From the NCBI GenBank assembly GCA_017495105.1, contig JAFEIL010000050.1, forward strand, positions 1 to 51,401: a DNA stretch of 51,401 nt. The letters are read 5' to 3'. The DNA is from Emticicia sp. (lineage in GTDB: Bacteria > Bacteroidota > Bacteroidia > Cytophagales > Spirosomataceae). Numbering within the stretch: position 1 is the stretch's first letter; every line of letters starts with the position of its first letter. Under the pieces are notes generated by a model, which made no database searches, was not told the origin of the DNA, and was given only the letters and a program-made list of their open reading frames with translations. Below, in pieces: positions 43,172 to 51,401 of this stretch. A program made the translations under genes and the position numbers.

Positions 43172-43278
43172 ATCCCCTCATAGACTGACAACATATCAAT
43201 AAAACTTACAAAAAAACATTTCTTGTCAGTATTTAAAACATTTTTGGCAGTCAAAACTGAAATTTTGTCAGAAAATCG

Positions 43279-43286
43279 TACCTTTG
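43279..43286 (+). promoter_or_regulatory. -7 element TACCTTTG upstream of groES
   Basis: A good TAnnTTTG match 180 bases before groES. The -33 partner is not clear. Two short heptad arms lie between the element and the gene (43324-43436), giving a structured leader. No CIRCE element was noticed. Confidence 0.55.
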
Positions 43287-43323
43287 CCGCTCGTTGGCAG
43301 AACTTTTGTGGAAATGCTATCAT

Positions 43324-43436
43324 GTCTTAGATTTCGTGATTAAAGATTCGAGACAGGTAAAAAGATTCAATTTTTAAATCGTTTTTAAGTCTTGTTTCTT
43401 CGGCCCTAAATCTTGTATCTCATATCTTAATCTTAA
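43324..43436. repeat. Inverted heptad arms in the groES leader
   Basis: Left arm 43324-43355 and right arm about 43389-43436 carry related heptads (ATCTTGT, ATCTCAT, ATCTTAA style on the right; their complement on the left), so they can pair across a T-rich centre. The right arm is about 30 bases from the groES ATG. Confidence 0.55.
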
Positions 43437-43465
43437 ATTTTTTAAACTCAAAAACTCAGAATAAA

Positions 43466-43741
43466 ATGTCAGTAAACATCAAGCCCTTAGCAGACAGAGT
43501 ATTGGTAGAAGCTGCTCCGGCAGAGGAAAAAACAGCATTCGGTATCATCATCCCGGATACAGCAAAAGAAAAACCACAAAAAGGTATTGTAGTAGCAGCA
43601 GGACCAGGCAAAAAAGATGAGCCAACTTTAGTAAAAGTAGGTGACAACGTACTTTATGGTAAATATGCTGGTACAGAAATCACTGTTGACGGTAAAGAGT
43701 ACCTCATCATGCGTGAGTCTGATATTTACGCAATTGTGTAA
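43466..43741 (+). CDS. groS: Co-chaperonin GroES
   Basis: A 91-residue GroES with [20 protein letters not shown], the mobile loop region [15 protein letters not shown], the roof and [23 protein letters not shown]-terminal block (written in parts: [26 protein letters not shown]). It forms the lid of the GroEL chamber. It precedes groEL by 121 bases on the same strand. Confidence 0.97.
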   Translation: MSVNIKPLADRVLVEAAPAEEKTAFGIIIPDTAKEKPQKGIVVAAGPGKKDEPTLVKVGDNVLYGKYAGTEITVDGKEYLIMRESDIYAIV

Positions 43742-43742
43742 T

Positions 43743-45494
<1,752 letters not shown>

Positions 45495-45514
45495 TATTAG
45501 CTCGCTTTATATAC

Positions 45515-45550
45515 AAAAAAGGTCTTAGGAGAAACCCTAAGACCTTTTTT
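45515..45550 (+). terminator. Rho-independent terminator of groESL
   Basis: AAAAAAGGTCTTAGG / CCTAAGACCTTTTTT stem around AGAAAC, ending in seven T, 21 bases after groEL. Confidence 0.92.
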
Positions 45551-45626
45551 TGTTTTTACTCTTTTTTAAAAAACCAAAAAACTTTATTCAACAAAAATCG
45601 TTAAGTTTGTAAAAAATACTGCAAAT

Positions 45627-45818
45627 ATGACAGCAATTTTGGATAAAAAAATAGTCAAAGATGCCCTACGTGAGTTAATCACAGAAGAACCAGAAACTTT
45701 CAAAAAACTTTTGAAAGAAGTTCTAAGCGAAGATACATTAAGTGAAGATGAAGAATTTGAGCAACTGATTAAGAAGAATTTCACTCGTTTTGAAAAAACT
45801 TTTAAGGCTTTGGCTTGA
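45627..45818 (+). CDS. Putative antitoxin of a Doc-type module
   Basis: A 63-residue acidic protein (DALRELITEEPETFKKLLKE, then VLSEDTLSEDEEFEQLIKKN) with a conserved-looking helical pattern. It precedes the Doc gene and its stop TGA overlaps the Doc ATG by one base (TGATG at 45816-45820), the usual layout for Phd-Doc-like pairs. It is not an obvious Phd or CopG; its recognition rests on context. Confidence 0.65.
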   Translation: MTAILDKKIVKDALRELITEEPETFKKLLKEVLSEDTLSEDEEFEQLIKKNFTRFEKTFKALA

Positions 45819-46216
45819 TGAGATATTTAACAAAACAAAGAGTCGTTCAACTTAATGAAGCCACGGTTGATGCTCACGGTGGAAATTTTATGCCTCCAAA
45901 TAATTTCCTGCACGAAGAAAACTTAGATTATTTACTTGATGCAGTTCAAGCGGAAATGTTTGGCGAACCTCTTTATCCAAATATTTCAGATAAAGCGGCC
46001 ATCTATTGCTATAATATTATTTGTAATCATATTTTCTCAGATGGAAACAAACGAGGTTTAGCCTCGGCATTACTTTTTTTGAATCTAAATGGGTTTGATT
46101 TAAGCTTGGATATCAATGATAACCTTTTAACTAATTACATCATAAAAATCGCTTCGGGAGAATCAAACTTAGAAGAATGTAGGGCTTGGTTTGCCGAAAA
46201 TGCAGTAAAACTTTAA
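45818..46216 (+). CDS. Fic/Doc-family toxin (death-on-curing type)
   Basis: A 132-residue Fic-fold protein. The active-site motif HIFSDGNKR (H71-R79, HxFx[D/N]GNKR) is complete. The N-terminal VQLNEATVDAHGGNF and SAL(L)FLNLNGFDL blocks match Doc, which phosphorylates EF-Tu; other Fic enzymes adenylylate. Start ATG 45818 is preferred over the TTG three bases upstream. It looks intact, unlike the other two toxins in the window. Confidence 0.9.
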   Translation: MRYLTKQRVVQLNEATVDAHGGNFMPPNNFLHEENLDYLLDAVQAEMFGEPLYPNISDKAAIYCYNIICNHIFSDGNKRGLASALLFLNLNGFDLSLDINDNLLTNYIIKIASGESNLEECRAWFAENAVKL

Positions 46217-46294
46217 GCCAGCTTTTGAAAAAAAAGACATTTTTGATATATTCCAATCTGAAACGAGTACAACCAAATATAAAAATATCAAACA

Positions 46295-47284
46295 ATGTCA
46301 ACTTTCCAAGCATTCTACATCACTGAAAACGACGATAAAACTTTCTCTCAAAACATCATTGAGCGTAAAATCGAAGATTTACCAGCGGGCGAGGTCTTAA
46401 TCAAAGTACAATATTCTTCATTAAACTATAAAGATGCCCTTTCGTCAACTGGAAATCGTGGTGTTACTCGCAATTACCCACACATGCCAGGAATTGATGC
46501 CGCAGGTGTGGTTGAAGATAGCCATTCAGCCGATTTCAGGCAAGGTGATAAAGTTCTCGTAACTGGCTTTGACCTCGGAATGAACACTTCAGGTGGTTTC
46601 GGACAATACATCAGCGTTCCTGCCAAATGGGTCATAAAACTTCCTAAAGGACTAAAAGCCAAAGAAAGTATGATTTTCGGAACGGCTGGATTAACCGCAG
46701 CTTTGTGTATTGATAAATTATTGCAAAATGGACTTACTCCCGAGAAAGGAAAGATTATTGTAACAGGGGCAACGGGCGGCGTAGGTACAATGGCGGTAAT
46801 GATTTTGGCAAAACTTGGCTTCCATGTTGTAGGCGTAACGGGTAAACCCGAAGGGCGAGGTTTTTTACTTAAAATCGGAGCGAAAGAAGTTATTTCTAGA
46901 GAAGAAGTGGATGATAAATCAATCCGTCCATTATTAAAAGGAATCTATGCAGGTTGTATTGATACAGTTGGGGGGAATATTCTCGCAACTATCTTAAAAT
47001 CAATGCAATACAATGGATTAGTAGCCATTTGTGGCTTAGTAAATTCTCCCCAATTGCCAACGACTGTATTTCCTTTTATCCTGCGTGGTGTATCGATGTT
47101 TGGCATAGATTCATCTGAATGTGATATTGAATGGCGTAAAAAGCTTTGGAAAAAACTCGCCAAAAACTGGAAACCTTCTAATATTCAATCAATTATTAAA
47201 ACTGTTACATTAAAAGGTTTACCGAAAGAAATCAAGGAAATTTTGAAAGGCGGACAAATAGGTCGTGTGATTGTAAGATTATAA
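46295..47284 (+). CDS. YhdH/AcuI-type quinone oxidoreductase (MDR family)
   Basis: A 329-residue zinc-free medium-chain reductase. The N-terminal GroES-like domain has NYKDALSSTGNRGVTR and PGIDAAGVV; the NADPH domain has VTGATGGVGTMAVMILAKLG. The family includes acrylyl-CoA reductase AcuI and YhdH. The likely substrate is a short alpha,beta-unsaturated acyl-CoA. Same strand as the Doc gene after 78 bases, but separate in function. Confidence 0.9.
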   Translation: MSTFQAFYITENDDKTFSQNIIERKIEDLPAGEVLIKVQYSSLNYKDALSSTGNRGVTRNYPHMPGIDAAGVVEDSHSADFRQGDKVLVTGFDLGMNTSGGFGQYISVPAKWVIKLPKGLKAKESMIFGTAGLTAALCIDKLLQNGLTPEKGKIIVTGATGGVGTMAVMILAKLGFHVVGVTGKPEGRGFLLKIGAKEVISREEVDDKSIRPLLKGIYAGCIDTVGGNILATILKSMQYNGLVAICGLVNSPQLPTTVFPFILRGVSMFGIDSSECDIEWRKKLWKKLAKNWKPSNIQSIIKTVTLKGLPKEIKEILKGGQIGRVIVRL

Positions 47285-47319
47285 AAAATTATTATCTTTA
47301 AGGCATAAACCTTAATCTT

Positions 47320-48495
47320 ATGCCTGTTCTAACTCGCCTTACTTCGGCCGATATCTATCGTGGCTTTGTCATGCTCTTGATGATGGCCGAAGTCTTACAT
47401 TTCGGAGAAGTTTCCGAAGCACTTCCAGAAAGCACTTTTTGGTCATTTCTCGCTTTTCATCAAGACCATGTTGAGTGGGTTGGTTGCTCGCTTCACGATA
47501 TGATTCAGCCATCATTTTCTTTCTTGGTGGGTGTAGTTCTCCCCTATTCCATTGCCAGTCGAATTTCGCAAGAAAGTAGTTTTAGTAAAGTTTTTGTTCA
47601 CGCCCTCAAACGCTCATTCATTTTAATTTTATTGGGAGTTTTTCTACGTTCTCAACACAAAACACAAACCTATTTTACATTTGAAGATACCCTCAGCCAA
47701 ATAGGTTTAGGATATCCTATCTTGTTTTTATTGGGTTTCCGTTCACAAAAAATCCAAATTTCGGCACTTATCATAATTCTTTTTGGTTATTGGTTGGCTT
47801 TTGCACTTTATCCGCTTCCTGATGCCAATTTTGATTATACGAGTATTGGCGTTACCAAAGACTGGGAGCATAATTTAACAGGTTTTGCAGCACATTGGAA
47901 TAAAAACACCAATTTCGCTTGGGCATTTGACCAATGGTTTCTGAATCTATTTCCAAGAGAAAAACCTTTTGTCCGCAATGGTGGTGGTTATTCAACACTT
48001 AGCTTTATCCCAACACTTGGAACAATGATTTTGGGACTTTTAGCAGGAAATATTCTTAAATCTGATGTTCTACCCTACGAAAAACTCAAGCGATTCATCA
48101 TTCTAGGCATTTCGGGCTTAGTAATTGGTTTGATTTTAAATCGACTTGGCATTTGTCCGAACGTAAAACGTATCTGGACCCCAACGTGGGTGATTTTCAG
48201 TGGAGGACTTTGCTTTTTGTTCTTGGCTTTCTTTTATTGGATAATTGACATCAAAGAAAAAACCAATTGGGCGTATTTTCTGAAAGTAATTGGTATGAAT
48301 TCGATTGCAGCCTATTGCATAGCCGATGCACTTGGGGTTTATATCTCAAAATCACTCAAAATTCATTTAGGCGAAAATTATTCAACTATTTTCGGAATTC
48401 CTTATCAATCACTTGTTCATGGTGGCTTGATGTTACTAATTTATTGGTTGCTTCTTCAATGGCTATTTAAAAAGAAAATTTTTATCAAAATTTAA
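47320..48495 (+). CDS. DUF5009/heparan-alpha-glucosaminide acetyltransferase-like membrane protein
   Basis: A 391-residue polytopic membrane protein with about ten hydrophobic helices. The start LTSADIYRGFVMLLMM resembles the R-G motif that begins DUF1624/DUF5009 acyltransferases (SxDxxRGxxMxxM). Further His and Arg-rich loops (DHVEWVGCSLHDMIQP) are conserved in this group. It may transfer an acyl group to an extracytoplasmic sugar; the substrate is not known. Its own terminator follows. Confidence 0.8.
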   Translation: MPVLTRLTSADIYRGFVMLLMMAEVLHFGEVSEALPESTFWSFLAFHQDHVEWVGCSLHDMIQPSFSFLVGVVLPYSIASRISQESSFSKVFVHALKRSFILILLGVFLRSQHKTQTYFTFEDTLSQIGLGYPILFLLGFRSQKIQISALIIILFGYWLAFALYPLPDANFDYTSIGVTKDWEHNLTGFAAHWNKNTNFAWAFDQWFLNLFPREKPFVRNGGGYSTLSFIPTLGTMILGLLAGNILKSDVLPYEKLKRFIILGISGLVIGLILNRLGICPNVKRIWTPTWVIFSGGLCFLFLAFFYWIIDIKEKTNWAYFLKVIGMNSIAAYCIADALGVYISKSLKIHLGENYSTIFGIPYQSLVHGGLMLLIYWLLLQWLFKKKIFIKI

Positions 48496-48868
48496 ACTAA
48501 ACGTAAAAAACTTTACTTCTATCAATTATCCCCTATCTTCAACCAAAAGATTGGGGATTTTTTTATTTACAAAATATCAAAATCCCCTATTCATTTTTCT
48601 ACTGCTCCATAACCTTTCTCAAATTTATAGACACCAATTACCCACTTTTGTTATTAAATGTATGAATTATGTAATCATTAGAATTAATTATGTAATACTT
48701 CCTGACAAGATTTGCTTCAACTTTACATAGTAAAAATTATTTCTAAAGTAAACCATTCAGTTTCTACACATAACTTCATTACCTACTGAAATTTTACGAA
48801 AATGAAATAATTCTACAAAAAATTTAGACATATTTTACTATTTTTTTTACACTAAAACAGCTTTAAAA
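48496..48868. other. 373-bp AT-rich intergenic region
   Basis: Holds the terminator at 48528-48560. The remainder is very AT-rich with no clear promoter or small gene. It is the leader of the BclA-like gene. Confidence 0.5.
48528..48560 (+). terminator. Terminator of the acyltransferase-like gene
   Basis: TCCCCTATCTT / AAGATTGGGGA with one mismatch and a 7-base loop, followed by seven T. Confidence 0.8.
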
Positions 48869-49609
48869 ATGAAAAAACTTGTTCATTCAATTGTATTTAC
48901 GCAATGTAAATCTCTTTTCACCAGTTGGAGCCTTGGTTGCCTGATTATCTTGAGTTTTAATGAAGCCGTATTTGCCCAAAACCCCTCTGCAATACTTGAT
49001 GTAGCGGCCAATAATAAAGGAGTTTTGATTCCTCGTGTGAGTTTAACATCAACTGCTGATATTAGTACTATTACCTCGCCCGCTACGTCATTACTTGTGT
49101 ATAACACCACTACTGTTGGCATTCCCCCTACCAATGTCTCACCAGCATATTATTACTGGAATGGCACAAAATGGAATCTTTTAGGTGGCATCACAACCTT
49201 TGCAGAGTTTTATGCACTCATGCCCGGCGATAATACTGCTACAATTGCTGCAGGTTCACCCGTCGAATTTCCTCAGAATGGTCCAACAAATGGCATCATT
49301 ACTCGTATCAATGCAAGTCAATTTAATATCCCTGCCGTTGGAATCTATTCGGTTCGTTGGCAAGTAAGCATAGCCGAAGCAGGGCAACTTATCTTGCAAC
49401 TTAATGGAACAGACCTTGCAAGAAGTGTGGTTGGGAGAGCAACAGGGACAGATCAAATTGTAGGTGAAACAATGATTTCGACTACCCTACCAAACACTGT
49501 TCTAACAATTGCGAATCCAAGTGGTAATCCAGTTGCAATTACTCTTAATCCGAGTGCGGGTGGTACACGAGCTGTTTCAGCCAATCTTATCATTACTCGA
49601 ATACAATAA
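48869..49609 (+). CDS. Secreted protein with a BclA/C1q-like C-terminal jelly-roll domain
   Basis: A 246-residue protein. A long signal region (1-37, ending VFAQ) is followed by NPSAILDVAANNKGVLIPRV and YYWNGTKWNLL, a segment common at the start of Bacteroidota surface and phage-tail-like adhesins. The C-terminal 135 residues (AEFYALMPGDNTATIAAGSP, FPQNGPTNGIITR, GIYSVRWQVSIAEAGQLILQ, LNGTDLARSVVGRATGTDQI) closely resemble the trimeric BclA C-terminal (C1q/TNF-like) domain known from Bacillus exosporium and collagen-like proteins. There is no Gly-X-Y repeat here. A surface role is inferred. Confidence 0.78.
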   Translation: MKKLVHSIVFTQCKSLFTSWSLGCLIILSFNEAVFAQNPSAILDVAANNKGVLIPRVSLTSTADISTITSPATSLLVYNTTTVGIPPTNVSPAYYYWNGTKWNLLGGITTFAEFYALMPGDNTATIAAGSPVEFPQNGPTNGIITRINASQFNIPAVGIYSVRWQVSIAEAGQLILQLNGTDLARSVVGRATGTDQIVGETMISTTLPNTVLTIANPSGNPVAITLNPSAGGTRAVSANLIITRIQ

Positions 49610-49611
49610 AA

Positions 49612-49653
49612 TTTACTTTAGAAAGTAGGCTCGTACCTACTTTCTAAAGTAAA
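49612..49653. terminator. Perfect 18-bp hairpin between BclA-like and LytTR genes
   Basis: TTTACTTTAGAAAGTAGG / CCTACTTTCTAAAGTAAA with a 6-base loop, followed by A-rich DNA, 2 bases after the BclA-like stop. It likely ends that transcript, with partial read-through to LytTR possible. Confidence 0.85.
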
Positions 49654-49685
49654 AAATCAACACAAAAATATAAATATAGCCAAAA

Positions 49686-50027
49686 ATGAAAAACGAAATA
49701 AAAGTTGGAGGTAGGACAAAACTATACTCTGAAGATGTGGCATACTTTGAAGCCAATGTAAACTATACAATCATACATTATTACCAAGGAAAAAATAAAA
49801 TCGTTGCTACAACTATTGGTCAGATTCACGAACGTATAGGCGAAGAATGTGGTTTTATACGTCCTAATAGAAGTTATCTTATCAATCTTCAATTTGTTGA
49901 TAACTATCATTTGGGAGAACTTTTGCTACAAAACAAATTGAAAGTAAATATCTCAAGAAGAAGAATAAAACGATTAAATAACATTGTAGAGAAGTATTTT
50001 GAGCAAAAAATACCAATTAGTACTTAA
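49686..50027 (+). CDS. Stand-alone LytTR DNA-binding domain protein
   Basis: A 113-residue protein that is almost entirely a LytTR domain (residues about 8-105: LYSEDVAYFEANVNYTIIHY, IGQIHERIGEECGFIRPNRS, YLINLQFV). It lacks a receiver domain, so it is not a typical response regulator. It could regulate the BclA-like gene or its own operon; this is inferred from position. The upstream hairpin separates it from that gene by 76 bases. Confidence 0.88.
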   Translation: MKNEIKVGGRTKLYSEDVAYFEANVNYTIIHYYQGKNKIVATTIGQIHERIGEECGFIRPNRSYLINLQFVDNYHLGELLLQNKLKVNISRRRIKRLNNIVEKYFEQKIPIST

Positions 50028-50043
50028 TTGTCGAAAATATTGA

Positions 50044-50082
50044 AATAACATGACACATTTTAAAATGGTATGTCATGTTATT
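50044..50082. terminator. Bidirectional terminator
   Basis: Perfect 12-bp stem AATAACATGACA / TGTCATGTTATT with a 15-base loop, between the convergent LytTR and phospholipase-like genes. Confidence 0.8.
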
Positions 50083-50097
50083 CTTCACACATTAAAT

Positions 50098-51195
50098 TCA
50101 ATTATCACCTTCTTTTCTGACATCAAAAACCCTTTGCAACCAAGATTTTTTCTCGGCATTATCTGCATCTTTCTCTTCTTTTGTTAGCTGATAACCAAGC
50201 AATTGTGCCAAATCTGGTTGCCCAGCATCAATCCAACAAGTAAGCCAAAAATCTCCTACCATTTTTATTGAAGCTCTCATTTGTCGCTCCACTTGATTTT
50301 TGAGCATGGTATGATATCGTTCCGAAAAATCTTTTGAATAACTTTTTATGGTCATGCCATTTCGCTCATCAAAACCAAATTTTTTATCTTCTGAAAACTG
50401 GCTTGTTAGTTCTCTTTCAAAAACCAAAACCGAGTCTAAGGCAGCATTTGCTCTCAAAACCGCTTGCCAAGCACGCTTCTGAGGTATTTTTACATATTCT
50501 GCTTGTCCGACAAAAAAATCATAATTATCCGAAAATAATTCAGGCAAACGGCTTTCCCAAAAACCATGAATCCCGACCTGATTGGTAAGTTGTCCGTTAT
50601 AATTTCGAGTTGTATGAAGTGGCACATTAGCATCTGCAATATAATGACCAATATCAGCCGAAAGCATCAAAATCCTCCGAACATCACGTTTACGAAATGC
50701 TTCCGTAAGCTGAAACTTCATAAAATTGATATGCCAAGGAACAATACCATGTCGGTTTAAAGAATCTTCTGAAATCTTCTCAGTCACTTCTTTCCACGAA
50801 TAAGTTGGAAGTTTCATTCGCAACGAATCGGAATAATTATCTAAGTCAATAAAATGTCGAGGAGCCTCTTCTTTTACAGCATAACGCCGCTGATCAGGAT
50901 TTACTGCATTTTCGGTAATATAGTCTATGTGTGATTTATAAAATTTAAACATTTCGGGTGGAAGCGTAAAAACCGCCAAACGATTTATTCGCTGATGCCC
51001 AAAAAAGCCCCACAGTGGACGCTGCCACAGTGGACGCTGCCACAGTGGACGCTGCCTCAGTGGACGTGAATTTTCCAGTTTCAGTTTCCAAGAAGAAATC
51101 AAAATGATACCTAAAAAAAGAAAAGCACACCTGACCAAAATTATCCATTTCAGTAAAAAAACTTTTTTAACACCTCTTATTATCATTTTTGCCAT
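50098..51195 (-). CDS. Zinc-dependent phospholipase C / S1-P1 nuclease-like secreted protein
   Basis: A 365-residue protein with an N-terminal hydrophobic segment (about 15-34) and then WGFFGHQRINRLAVFTLP, where the leading Trp and the His match the zinc-binding start of the mature phospholipase C/S1-P1 fold. Further ligands appear in ADIGHYIADANVPLHTT (H and D) and NQVGIHGFWE. It probably hydrolyses phospholipid or nucleic acid outside the cytoplasm. Between the hydrophobic segment and that Trp is a 15-bp tandem repeat that encodes QRPLW three times. The far C-terminal tail is charged. Confidence 0.8.
   Translation of the reverse strand: MAKMIIRGVKKVFLLKWIILVRCAFLFLGIILISSWKLKLENSRPLRQRPLWQRPLWQRPLWGFFGHQRINRLAVFTLPPEMFKFYKSHIDYITENAVNPDQRRYAVKEEAPRHFIDLDNYSDSLRMKLPTYSWKEVTEKISEDSLNRHGIVPWHINFMKFQLTEAFRKRDVRRILMLSADIGHYIADANVPLHTTRNYNGQLTNQVGIHGFWESRLPELFSDNYDFFVGQAEYVKIPQKRAWQAVLRANAALDSVLVFERELTSQFSEDKKFGFDERNGMTIKSYSKDFSERYHTMLKNQVERQMRASIKMVGDFWLTCWIDAGQPDLAQLLGYQLTKEEKDADNAEKKSWLQRVFDVRKEGDN
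51011..51070. repeat. 15-bp tandem repeat, three exact copies plus one degenerate
   Basis: CACAGTGGACGCTGC occurs at 51011, 51026 and 51041, followed by a diverged copy (CTCAGTGGACGTGAA, 51056). In the phospholipase frame each unit encodes QRPLW. It lies at the junction between the leader and the mature enzyme. Confidence 0.95.
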
Positions 51196-51401
51196 ATTTT
51201 TTTTTCAAAATAAAATATTTTATCACAGACTTTCTAAAAAACTTCTGATTTAAACCTCAAAAACCATAATTTTTCATTTTTTCTTAGATAATACCTATAT
51301 TTCAAATGCTCTTTTTTAGAAAAAACATAATTTCATTTTAAAACTCCTAAAAACAAAACCTAATTTTAAATATTTTGAAAATTTAAGGATTAATACAAGT
51401 T
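51196..51401. other. AT-rich end of window, no gene seen
   Basis: About 206 bases of AT-rich DNA upstream of the phospholipase-like gene. No convincing promoter, RNA or open frame was identified. It is the leader for the minus-strand gene and may continue beyond the window. Confidence 0.5.

Noticed and set aside
50945-51148. Minus-strand frame with an AASTV repeat
   Set aside because: Alternative frame of the same 15-bp repeat; the phospholipase-like frame carries the conserved residues.

Overview
The window looks like a chromosomal segment from a low-GC member of the Bacteroidota, most likely order Cytophagales (Spirosomaceae/Leadbetterella-Emticicia type). The evidence is the set of family members present (divergent trigger factor, a 3-coathanger-type surface protein, DUF1501, LytTR, SxtJ/DUF5989) and several promoters that match the Bacteroidota pattern TTG-(19-21 nt)-TAnnTTTG, seen at rpmH and the tRNA gene. 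This assignment is inferred from the sequence alone. No insertion sequence, prophage, rRNA or CRISPR array is visible.

Layout. 1-4.2 kb: a degenerate second copy of the rnpA 3' end, a BNR-repeat surface protein, a small lipoprotein, then rnpA and rpmH. 4.2-14.2 kb: M61 and M28 peptidases, a hot-dog thioesterase, an amidase, dnaX, a VOC protein, a probable DNA polymerase III psi subunit, purA and a Fur-family regulator. 14.3-16.8 kb: a carbamoyltransferase / DUF5989 / SxtJ operon. 17.8-30.6 kb: the Rel (p)ppGpp enzyme, tRNA-Leu, trigger factor, gpmI, a RelE-type toxin-antitoxin pair, a low-molecular-weight phosphatase, an amidohydrolase, mltG, a zeta-toxin module and hisS. 30.9-37.8 kb: a very small basic protein, then a co-directional run of methyltransferase, two SDR enzymes, a DUF5672 protein and two glycosyltransferases that probably serves surface-glycan assembly. 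37.8-51.4 kb: lipid-related genes (diacylglycerol-kinase-like, CDP-alcohol phosphatidyltransferase), DUF3050, DUF1501, groES-groEL, a Fic/Doc toxin pair, an AcuI-type reductase, an acyltransferase-like membrane protein, a BclA-like surface protein with a LytTR regulator, and a zinc-dependent phospholipase C/S1-P1-like protein.

Most of the window is housekeeping DNA. The non-routine signals are: (1) at least nine intergenic elements made of short-period (7-8 nt) degenerate repeats, usually arranged as two inverted arms and abutting start or stop codons, with a different repeat word at each locus; (2) three type II toxin-antitoxin modules, two of which have toxins apparently disabled by single-base lesions (ATG to ATA in the RelE-like toxin, and a one-base frameshift in the zeta toxin); (3) a decayed rnpA paralogue 3 kb from the real gene; (4) a HolD/psi-like protein next to dnaX; (5) a dispersed GGAACGT-type palindrome; and (6) a 15-bp tandem repeat that re-creates the mature N-terminal Trp region of a phospholipase-like enzyme. 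All coordinates and start choices come from reading the sequence; no database search was run.
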